Origin: Candidatus Aenigmatarchaeota archaeon
Lineage (GTDB): Archaea > Aenigmatarchaeota > Aenigmatarchaeia > PWEA01 > JAGHBM01
Reading direction: 5' to 3'
NCBI GenBank assembly: GCA_021160955.1
Contig: JAGHBM010000028.1
Coordinates: forward strand, 1 to 16,153
DNA length: 16,153 bases
The translations under genes and the position numbers were made by a program. Shown here piece by piece: positions 6,444-12,235 of the stretch. The stretch's first letter is position 1. Every line of letters starts with the position of its first letter. Under the pieces are notes generated by a model that searched no databases, was not told the DNA's origin, and saw nothing but the letters and a program-made list of their open reading frames with translations.

Positions 6444-7247
6444 ATGACCGAATTACTTTTCACCTCAAAGACGTTTGTCCCTGAATTTCCACTTGAAGAG
6501 GCCGACGTCTGCTTTCTGGGGATTCCATTCGATTCGACTGCCTCTGCCGTCGGTAACCAGAGGTTTGGTCCTGCCACGATCAGGTACGCCCTCAAGAACA
6601 TGATAAGCTACATTCCAGAGAAGGGAAAAAATCCACTGAAGGACCTCAAAATTTGTGATGTCGGTGATGTTGACGTAGTTTACGGAGACTTCAAGGAGAC
6701 GTCCTTCAGGATCAAAGACACCACAAATTCGATTTTGAAAATAAATCCAAATGTTTTTCTACTTGCCGTTGGGGGAGAACACCTCATAACTCTTCCCCTT
6801 GTAGAGGCTTTGAAACCAAGTACGATCGTTCAATTGGATGCTCATATGGATCTCGTTCCAGAAGAGAGGTTTGCTCACAATACTTGGGCATACTTTGCGG
6901 CAAAACTTGGTTTTAGAGTAGTCCAGATCGGTGTCCGTTCGTGGGAAGAGTATGAAGAAGAGAACAAAAAGAAATTTGAAATCTTGGATGATCTCAATAA
7001 TGTCAAGGGACCGATATATCTGACAGTCGATATAGATGTCTTTGACCCGGCTTATGCTCCCGATACAGGATTCAAAGAGCCAAATGGTCTCTCGCCGCAA
7101 GAAGTCTTTGAGATTATAGACCAAGTCTTCAAAACGGGAAAAGTTATTGGAATGGACGTTGTTGAAATATCTTCCAAAAAATTCAACAATCCTACTTCAG
7201 AGCTCGCTGCTCGTGTAATTTTAAGGGCTCTGAGTAACTTATTATAG
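6444..7247 (+). CDS. speB: Ureohydrolase, probable agmatinase
   Basis: Agmatinase splits agmatine into putrescine and urea, a route to the polyamines used for spermidine and then hypusine. The 267-aa product has the manganese-binding signatures of the arginase/agmatinase family: His113 in AVGGEHLIT, Asp132/His134/Asp136 in LDAHMD, and Asp196/Asp198 in TVDIDVFDP. The motif GGDH appears as GGEH, and the usual PGTG appears as PDTG (206-209), but all metal ligands are kept. Arginase or formiminoglutamase activity cannot be excluded by eye, but the position directly after the aIF5A gene favours polyamine synthesis. The gene ends 40 bp before the second phosphoesterase. Confidence 0.9.
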   Translation: MTELLFTSKTFVPEFPLEEADVCFLGIPFDSTASAVGNQRFGPATIRYALKNMISYIPEKGKNPLKDLKICDVGDVDVVYGDFKETSFRIKDTTNSILKINPNVFLLAVGGEHLITLPLVEALKPSTIVQLDAHMDLVPEERFAHNTWAYFAAKLGFRVVQIGVRSWEEYEEENKKKFEILDDLNNVKGPIYLTVDIDVFDPAYAPDTGFKEPNGLSPQEVFEIIDQVFKTGKVIGMDVVEISSKKFNNPTSELAARVILRALSNLL

Positions 7248-7257
7248 ATTTTCCAAC

Positions 7258-7397
7258 TTTTTATTTAATTGAGGCAAATTTAGTTTTATGAGAATTCTTG
7301 CAATGGGAGATTTTCACGGTACTGTTCCTTGGGGTCTAAAGACTTTCGTCAAAAGAAACAAGGTGGATTTAGTTCTTTCTCCCGGAGATTTTTATGG
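7258..7397 (+). repeat. 5' direct repeat, copy 2
   Basis: This matches 3633-3771: the AT-rich leader TTTTTATTTAATTGA and the first 110 bp of the phosphoesterase gene. One extra T precedes the ATG in this copy. Confidence 0.85.
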
Positions 7398-8169
7398 CGA
7401 CCGTGCTCATGAGCTTGGGCCCATATTAAGAAAGCATAGAAATAATATAAAACGGAACAAGTACGGTATAAGAAATCTAGATGGATTGGAAAAATTAGTT
7501 TCTAAAAGGAAGTTGATGAAGTTAATAAAAAATTTCTCAAATAGTGGAAAAGAAGTTCTTGAATACTTGAATGAAATAGGTTTACCTGTTATAATTGTAA
7601 AAGGTAATGTTGATAATCAAAAGAGTGGGTTAACCGTTACATCATCAAAATACCCAATAGAAGATTTGGTAAAGGAGTTTTCCAACATAGAAATGTTAGA
7701 ATATGAGGTCATAGAATTTGGTGAGTACAAAATAGTAGGGTTTGGCGCCAAATTTCCATTTCTTTGTAAAGATAATCTCAGGGGATACGAAAGTGATATT
7801 AGAAATAATATTTTGAACCTCAGAAGGGAAGAGAAAAAAAGGTTGAAACTATTGGTAAAAGATGGACCGGAAAGGACGATAATTTTATCTCATAACCCAC
7901 CTGGAAATACTAAATTAGACAAGATAAATGCACCAAGTAATCCTTGGCATGGAAGACACGTTGGTGATGATATACTTAGAAGTGTTATAGAGAAATATCA
8001 ACCTCTTCTGAACGTCTGCGGACATATGCACGAAAGCCAGGGTAAAATAAGGGTTGGTAAGACGTTGGTTGTGAATTCAGGCTACGGGAAGAAGGGTGAG
8101 TTTGCGGTACTCGATTTGAAAGGGAAAAAGATAAATGTTAGGTTCTATAAAAACTTTAAGACAAAGTAA
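7288..8169 (+). CDS. Calcineurin-like metallophosphoesterase, paralogue 2
   Basis: The 293-aa product carries the same metal-binding set as the paralogue at 3662: Asp8 and His10 in GDFHG, Asp34 in SPGDFYG, Asn107 in KGNVDN, His202 in LSHNPPGNTKLD, and His246/His248 in GHMH. The central 160 residues differ strongly from paralogue 1 and lack its very basic segments, while the two ends are nearly identical in DNA as well as protein. That suggests the same chemistry with a different specificity pocket, which is inference. The central DNA looks more AT-rich than the ends. The substrate is unknown. A DUF34/NIF3 gene starts 30 bp downstream and may be co-transcribed. Confidence 0.9.
   Translation: MRILAMGDFHGTVPWGLKTFVKRNKVDLVLSPGDFYGDRAHELGPILRKHRNNIKRNKYGIRNLDGLEKLVSKRKLMKLIKNFSNSGKEVLEYLNEIGLPVIIVKGNVDNQKSGLTVTSSKYPIEDLVKEFSNIEMLEYEVIEFGEYKIVGFGAKFPFLCKDNLRGYESDIRNNILNLRREEKKRLKLLVKDGPERTIILSHNPPGNTKLDKINAPSNPWHGRHVGDDILRSVIEKYQPLLNVCGHMHESQGKIRVGKTLVVNSGYGKKGEFAVLDLKGKKINVRFYKNFKTK
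7984..8153 (+). repeat. 3' direct repeat, copy 2
   Basis: This matches 4325-4494 at about 95% by hand count. Together with the 5' repeats it leaves the geranylgeranyl reductase, histone, aIF5A and agmatinase genes bracketed by direct repeats. Confidence 0.85.
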
Positions 8170-8198
8170 ATTATTTGTATAAACTTGCCGTGATTTGT

Positions 8199-8957
8199 AT
8201 GGTCGATAGGGATAAACTCGTGGAATATTGTAACAAGACTTTGAATGTCGATAAAATAAGCGACTCATCCTTGAATGGATTGCAGGTTGAAGGTAAAAAT
8301 AACATAAGAAAGTTGGTTTCCGCTGTGAGTCTTACCACAGAAGTTATAGAGAAAGCCGTTGAGAAGAACGCAGATGCTATTCTGGTTCATCATGGCATAT
8401 TTTGGAGTGGGGTGAGACCAGCCATAACAAGGGTCATGAAAAAAAGGGTTAAACTCCTCTTGGACAATGAAATGAATCTTCTTGCGTATCACCTTCCATT
8501 AGATTTACATCCAATTTATGGAAACAACATACAAATTGCAAGGACTTTGAACTTAAAAGTCGATGATGGGTTTGGAAATTATCACGGGTTCGAGATCGGG
8601 TACAGAGGTCGCCTAAAAAAACAGACCAGCTTCAAAAAGTTTGTTGATCTCGTGAAAAGAAGAATAAATCCAGATCCATTAGTTTTTGACTTTGGGAAGA
8701 AATTCATAAAGACTGTTGGAATAATTTCAGGTGGGGCATCATTTGGATTGAACGAGGCAATAGAGTTGGGTCTGGATGTTTTTCTAACGGGAGAACCTCA
8801 AGAATTCACTGAAGGGCTCTCAAAGGATGCAAAAATTAACGTAATATTTGCTGGCCATTATGCAACCGAAGTGTTTGGTGTCAAGGCGTTTGGAGAGCAT
8901 TTGTCAAAGAAGTTCAAGATAAAACACGAGTTTTTGGATATAAAAGAGAGGTTGTAA
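8199..8957 (+). CDS. DUF34/NIF3-family metal-binding protein
   Basis: Proteins of this widespread family bind two metal ions. Some are annotated as GTP cyclohydrolase I type 2, but the general role is unsettled. The 252-aa product shows SSLNGLQVEG (23-32), the metal motif VHHGIFW with His64/His65, LPLDLH with Asp102, and at the C-terminus GHYATE with His220 and Glu224. It is the compact form without the inserted PII-like domain. ATG 8199 is chosen over a TTG at 8175 because the protein then begins directly at the family's first helix; a weak GTGAT lies 4 bp upstream. It follows the second phosphoesterase gene closely. Confidence 0.9.
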   Translation: MVDRDKLVEYCNKTLNVDKISDSSLNGLQVEGKNNIRKLVSAVSLTTEVIEKAVEKNADAILVHHGIFWSGVRPAITRVMKKRVKLLLDNEMNLLAYHLPLDLHPIYGNNIQIARTLNLKVDDGFGNYHGFEIGYRGRLKKQTSFKKFVDLVKRRINPDPLVFDFGKKFIKTVGIISGGASFGLNEAIELGLDVFLTGEPQEFTEGLSKDAKINVIFAGHYATEVFGVKAFGEHLSKKFKIKHEFLDIKERL

Positions 8958-9350
8958 TCATTCTTGAATTTTTTTATCTATGATCTCTCTCAGTAGTTTT
9001 CTACCCCTGATATTGCCTTCTCCCATCCACAAGTCAAACGCGTCTATGATTGGCCTTGGTTTTTTAGGTCTTCCAAATTCTTTTATGATTTCTTCACAGA
9101 AGCCTGTAACGTTTTCTCTTTTCCCACCTACAATTATGGTTATACCGTAAGGAGTATCAAGATCTTCATCTCTGTTCTTCTTCCCAAATTCCAACCAGTG
9201 CTCATAGATTCCATATGTTGCAACGCTGTATTCATGTGCTTTTTTCTTCAGCTCTTCAATAATATTGTTTGGATCTTCTATTTGATGCTTTATATTGGAT
9301 AGACTATTGTAATCGTACACCAATGGAACCCAATACATCTTCTTTTTCAT
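8958..9350 (-). CDS. Orphan 130-aa soluble protein
   Basis: I do not recognise this family. The product is soluble, mixed alpha/beta and strongly charged. Visible segments are YWVPLVYDYNSL near the N-terminus, a helix around NIIEELKKKAHEY, then TPYGITIIVGGKRENVTGF and a basic helical end. The ATG at 9350 is preferred over an upstream start at 9431 because a TTTAAA core (9381-9386) lies 31-36 bp before it, and the longer version would run through that promoter into the divergent gene. It is convergent with the NIF3-family gene: its stop codon begins at the base after the end of that gene. Confidence 0.65.
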   Translation of the reverse strand: MKKKMYWVPLVYDYNSLSNIKHQIEDPNNIIEELKKKAHEYSVATYGIYEHWLEFGKKNRDEDLDTPYGITIIVGGKRENVTGFCEEIIKEFGRPKKPRPIIDAFDLWMGEGNIRGRKLLREIIDKKIQE

Positions 9351-9377
9351 ATTATCAATAACAAAATGTGGAGAAAA

Positions 9378-9388
9378 GAATTTAAACC
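9378..9388. promoter_or_regulatory. Shared TATA core of a divergent gene pair
   Basis: The self-complementary TTTAAA (9381-9386) could serve both strands: it lies 31-36 bp before the minus ATG 9350 and 34-39 bp before the plus ATG 9420. The genes would then compete for one TBP-binding site. Confidence 0.45.
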
Positions 9389-9419
9389 TTTTTAAGTGTG
9401 GAGATACAAGTATTACTCT

Positions 9420-10355
9420 ATGACTATGCAACCGATAAAAGATATGAATTTAGATGATGTCAAAGATGTCAAGGAATTGGTCAGGCAAATGAAAGAATCC
9501 GGTGGATTCGTAGCTAAGAAAGTTGGAATGGGTGCGGATATTTTAAAGAACATGGTTGAAGACGAGGAGTGCTTTGTCTTTCTATCCTTTCCTGCTAATT
9601 TGGTGTCGACTGGTTGTCGAGGTGTAATAAAAGATCTGGTTAAGAAAAAATTGGTGAATGCGGTAATAACAACATGTGGAACGTTGGACCATGACCTTGC
9701 GAGGGTTTGGCGTGACTACTATCATGGATATTTTGAAGCAGATGACAAGGACCTTCACAAAAAAGGGATAAACAGGGAAGGAAACATATTCATACCAAAC
9801 GATAGTTATGGCGTGATTCTGGAAGAAAAGATGCAACCAATCTTGGAAAAAATATACGAAGAGAAAAGGGATTGGTCTACGAGAGATTTGGTGTGGAAGT
9901 TCGGGGAGGCTTTGGATGGAGAGAAAAACAAGGAATCTTCAATAATCTACTGGGCATGGAAAAATAAGATTCCCGTGTTCCTTCCCGGACCAATGGATGG
10001 TGCTTTCGGCTCACAAATATGGCTATTTTGGCAGGATGGTCACAAAGATTTCTCTTTGAATTTGCTGAAAGATGAACAAGAACTCAGTAACATAGTCTAT
10101 GGAGCCAAAAAGACCGGAGCGCTGATGATAGGTGGTGGTATATCGAAGCATCATACAATATGGTGGAACCAATTCAGAAATGGATTGGACTACGCTGTTT
10201 ACATCACCACTGCACCAGAATGGGATGGCTCTCTCTCCGGGGCGCGGGTTAGGGAAGCGATCTCATGGGGAAAGGTACGTGAGGATGCCAAATTCATAAC
10301 AATAGAAGGAGACGCCACGGTCATACTTCCCTTACTGGTTAAGAGTATTATTTGA
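9420..10355 (+). CDS. dys: Deoxyhypusine synthase
   Basis: Deoxyhypusine synthase uses NAD and spermidine to transfer an aminobutyl group onto one lysine of IF5A, the first step of hypusine formation. The 311-aa product shows the family landmarks in order: SFPANLVSTGCRG (nucleotide-binding region), TTCGTLDHDLAR, the motif GGGISKHH whose Lys243 is the expected catalytic lysine, then NGLDYAVYITTAPEWDGSLSGAR and EAISWGKVR. Length is typical. The start may be ATG 9420 or ATG 9426; neither has a clear Shine-Dalgarno site. Its target, aIF5A, is encoded 3 kb upstream on the same strand. The start region is divergent from the orphan gene at 8958-9350. Confidence 0.96.
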   Translation: MTMQPIKDMNLDDVKDVKELVRQMKESGGFVAKKVGMGADILKNMVEDEECFVFLSFPANLVSTGCRGVIKDLVKKKLVNAVITTCGTLDHDLARVWRDYYHGYFEADDKDLHKKGINREGNIFIPNDSYGVILEEKMQPILEKIYEEKRDWSTRDLVWKFGEALDGEKNKESSIIYWAWKNKIPVFLPGPMDGAFGSQIWLFWQDGHKDFSLNLLKDEQELSNIVYGAKKTGALMIGGGISKHHTIWWNQFRNGLDYAVYITTAPEWDGSLSGARVREAISWGKVREDAKFITIEGDATVILPLLVKSII

Positions 10356-10576
10356 TATCAATTGATTTTTGAGTTGAAATTTATATATTTAGTGTTTGGA
10401 TTCTTCTGTTGCTTCCTTTATATTCATCAGTATGGGATTTGTTTTCGGAGAAGTTGAAACATCAAAAAAGTTTACAAGTATGAAAAAAGTGGAGACTCGG
10501 TATTAAATTTTGGAGGAGTTTTGGATTTAAGAGATATACAATTGAAATGGAGAGAACAATTTTAAAAATTAAAAAA
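10356..10576. other. Gene-poor interval with possible decayed coding sequence
   Basis: No intact gene is visible. A TATA-like TTTATATATT (10379-10388) precedes a 24-codon frame at 10432-10506 that begins MGFVFGEVETSKKFT and stops early. The following bases (to about 10577) stay open in two other frames. The start resembles the N-terminal barrel of HerA-type ATPases, but only weakly. It is either a frameshifted relic or chance. Confidence 0.3.
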
Positions 10577-10690
10577 TTATAAGACGAATGCGAGAATTAG
10601 CAAAAAAATTCCGAGGAGTACCATATTCTTCCTATCGAACTTCTTCTTGAACTCTTCGATTCTTTCGTATATCATCGGATCATGCTCCAT
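10577..10690 (-). CDS. 37-aa single-helix membrane peptide downstream of ftsZ
   Basis: This short frame encodes a charged N-terminal helix (YERIEEFKKKFDRKN) followed by one hydrophobic segment, VLLGIFLLILAFVL, that runs to the C-terminus. Such a tail-anchored layout suits a small membrane peptide. It has the AAG/AGG-rich codon choice of its neighbours. It lies on the same strand as ftsZ, about 100 bp after its stop, with a GC-rich hairpin between them. The start is unsure: ATG 10690 lacks a ribosome-binding site, while ATG 10675 has GGAG 9 bp upstream and would give 32 residues. It does not clearly match SecE or Sec61-beta, the small membrane proteins often found near archaeal ftsZ. Confidence 0.5.
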   Translation of the reverse strand: MEHDPMIYERIEEFKKKFDRKNMVLLGIFLLILAFVL

Positions 10691-10699
10691 GATGAAATT

Positions 10700-10760
10700 G
10701 GGGAAAGGGCGACTTTTGGTGGTGGGGTGGTATTACAAATATACTTTCGTCGCCCTTCCC
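10700..10760 (-). ncRNA. GC-rich hairpin behind ftsZ
   Basis: GGGAAAGGGCGAC (10701-10713) pairs with GTCGCCCTTCCC (10749-10760), leaving one bulged A, which gives a 12-bp stem around a loop of 35 nt. A smaller GTAT/ATAC pair sits within the loop. In the ftsZ sense the loop is C-rich (CCACCCCACCACC). Such a GC-rich stem stands out in AT-rich intergenic DNA and is probably an RNA structure in the ftsZ 3' region. No T-run follows it, so it is not a classical terminator. Confidence 0.45.
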
Positions 10761-10793
10761 GGTGTGGGGGTGTGTCATCGAATGACTATGAAA

Positions 10794-11951
10794 TTACTGG
10801 GGTGAACCAACTATGGGTATCCCCAGATCATTTGATATGCTCTTTCCAGAGGCTGTGTAGTTGGTCTCTTGAGACCGCCCGAGTATGTAGGGACTTTTCA
10901 CACCGGTAATTATGGTTATGACATGGATTTTACCTGCGTATTCTGGCAGTATCCTTGCACCCCAAATTACCTGTGCCTCTGGATTCATCCTCTTGTAAAC
11001 TGCTTCGCCGATTTCGTTTATTTCTTCAAGTTTCAGGTCGTCACCACCTATTATCTGGATTATTGCACCGTTGGCACCACTTATTTCCATCTCAAGTAAC
11101 GGATGAGAGAGGGCTCTTTCAACGGCTTCTTTTGCCCTGTTGGTGCTGTCGGATTCTCCAACTCCTATGGCGGCGACGCCACCACTGTGCATTATGGCTT
11201 TTACATCGGCGTAGTCCAAATTCACGAGGGAGGGTTGAGTGATTGTTTCAGTTATGCCTTTTATCATGGTTGAAATGAGTTCGTCTGCCACGGCGAATGC
11301 CTGTTTTAGTGAGAGATCGCCGCAGTATTTCAATAGCTTTTGATTTTCTATGACTATCACGGTATCTGCGGCCTTCCTAAGCTCCATGAGACCTTCCTCT
11401 GCCTTGTGGATCCTGGTTCCTTCCATTTTGAAAGGCATCGTGGCGGTACCAATAACTATTGCACCCATACTCTTTGCTATCTCTGCTATCACGGGAGCGG
11501 CACCTGTTCCAGTACCTCCTCCAAGACCGCAAGTTATGAATACCATATCAACTCCTTCGAGAAGCTCTTTGAGTTCCTTTCTCGATTCTTCGGCTGCTTT
11601 CTTACCTACACCCGGGTAACCTCCGGCACCGAGGCCTCTCGTGGTTTCCTTTCCAATGAGTATCTTTTGGTGGGCCTTCGTTACAGAGAGATGCTTGGCG
11701 TCAGTATTCACGGCAACGGTTTTTGCACCCTCTATACCCATTTCGGTTAGTGTTGAAATTGTATTTGATCCCGCACCACCAACTCCTATTACGAGGATCT
11801 TTGCCTGGTGGAGATCTATGTTAAATTCCTCTTCTATCTTCTTTCTTTCCATTTCCCATTGGTTCACCCCAGAAGCAGAATCAAAATTATCAATAGATTT
11901 ATCGGGAGAATTAAAGGTTCTTTCAAAGGCATTTCGAATGATTGTATCCAT
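10794..11951 (-). CDS. ftsZ: Cell-division GTPase FtsZ
   Basis: FtsZ polymerises with GTP at midcell and organises the division ring. The 385-aa product has an N-terminal extension of about 48 residues, then the GTPase domain: GVGGAGSN (about 56-63), the tubulin signature GGGTGTG (144-150), and NLDYAD (Asn244 to Asp249), the T7 loop that completes the active site of the next subunit. The C-terminal domain ends with a short tail, DLGIPIVGSPQ, which could be the partner-binding peptide. ATG 11951 is preferred over the in-frame GTG 11957 because the Shine-Dalgarno site GGAGGGTGA ends 6 bp before it. The upstream region is unusually complex: a palindrome next to a TATA box and six heptamer repeats. 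Confidence 0.97.
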   Translation of the reverse strand: MDTIIRNAFERTFNSPDKSIDNFDSASGVNQWEMERKKIEEEFNIDLHQAKILVIGVGGAGSNTISTLTEMGIEGAKTVAVNTDAKHLSVTKAHQKILIGKETTRGLGAGGYPGVGKKAAEESRKELKELLEGVDMVFITCGLGGGTGTGAAPVIAEIAKSMGAIVIGTATMPFKMEGTRIHKAEEGLMELRKAADTVIVIENQKLLKYCGDLSLKQAFAVADELISTMIKGITETITQPSLVNLDYADVKAIMHSGGVAAIGVGESDSTNRAKEAVERALSHPLLEMEISGANGAIIQIIGGDDLKLEEINEIGEAVYKRMNPEAQVIWGARILPEYAGKIHVITIITGVKSPYILGRSQETNYTASGKSISNDLGIPIVGSPQ

Positions 11952-11957
11952 ACTCAC

Positions 11958-11966
11958 TCACCCTCC
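11958..11966 (-). promoter_or_regulatory. Shine-Dalgarno site of ftsZ
   Basis: On the minus strand GGAGGGTGA ends 6 bp before ATG 11951. The GTG at 11957 would touch the site directly and is therefore an unlikely start. Confidence 0.75.
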
Positions 11967-12000
11967 ATATATGTTTTTGAATATATATTTTCGCGGATCG

Positions 12001-12028
12001 AAATATTTTTAAGATAGGTAAACCTATC
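12001..12028 (-). promoter_or_regulatory. ftsZ TATA box with an adjoining perfect palindrome
   Basis: On the minus strand AAAAATATTT (12010-12001) could place transcription start near 11978, leaving a leader of about 27 nt that includes the Shine-Dalgarno site. Immediately upstream is GATAGGT-TT-ACCTATC (12028-12013), a perfect 7-bp-arm palindrome at the position where TFB or a dimeric regulator would bind. A second AT-rich box at 11981-11990 is closer to the gene but would give a leader without the Shine-Dalgarno site. Confidence 0.5.
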
Positions 12029-12047
12029 CTTTTTAGAAAGAGTTTAA

Positions 12048-12151
12048 TGCCCAATAAACTCTATCGAAATGCCCAAAACAAGATCAATGCCCAAATTACC
12101 TTGCCCAAAGGTAATTTGAAATTGGTTTTAAATGCCCAATTGAATGCCCAA
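12048..12151. repeat. Six-copy TGCCCAA (TTGGGCA) heptamer array
   Basis: TGCCCAA occurs exactly at 12048, 12070, 12088, 12102, 12133 and 12145. Five of the six extend to AATGCCCAA. Start-to-start distances are 22, 18, 14, 31 and 12 bp, so this is not a simple tandem repeat but a spaced set of sites. All copies have the same orientation and read TTGGGCATT in the ftsZ sense. The array begins about 97 bp upstream of the ftsZ start codon. Confidence 0.85.
12092..12118. repeat. 11-bp stem hairpin presenting the heptamer in its loop
   Basis: CAAATTACCTT (12092-12102) and AAGGTAATTTG (12108-12118) are perfect inverted copies around a 5-nt spacer GCCCA (TGGGC in the ftsZ sense). The fourth heptamer therefore sits in the loop, while the third overlaps the edge of the stem. 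Confidence 0.7.
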
Positions 12152-12183
12152 ATATGTTAGTATTTATTTCTTTCTAGGTTTGT

Positions 12184-12194
12184 ATTTATAAAGT
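12184..12194 (-). promoter_or_regulatory. Possible distal promoter reading into the heptamer array
   Basis: On the minus strand CTTTATAAATA is a good TATA-like box. Transcription would start near 12160, just before the six heptamers. It could give ftsZ a second, longer leader of about 200 nt or make a separate small RNA. An 8-bp inverted repeat, TTTGTATT (12179-12186) with AATACAAA (12209-12216), overlaps it. Confidence 0.35.
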
Positions 12195-12235
12195 TTTCGC
12201 TACTTGAGAATACAAATGTCACTCTTTCACAGAAT

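Noticed and set aside
10356..10576. Minus-strand frame with LVNFFDVSTSPKTNPIL opposite the HerA-like relic
   Set aside because: It has no start codon or ribosome-binding site at its beginning and is bounded by a stop; it is probably the shadow of the plus-strand relic.
10682..10778. Minus-strand frame after ftsZ, in phase with it beyond the TAA (begins MTHPHTGKGDES)
   Set aside because: It has no ribosome-binding site, a His/Pro-rich composition that follows from the C-rich hairpin, and its length is near chance. Stop-codon readthrough is possible but unsupported.
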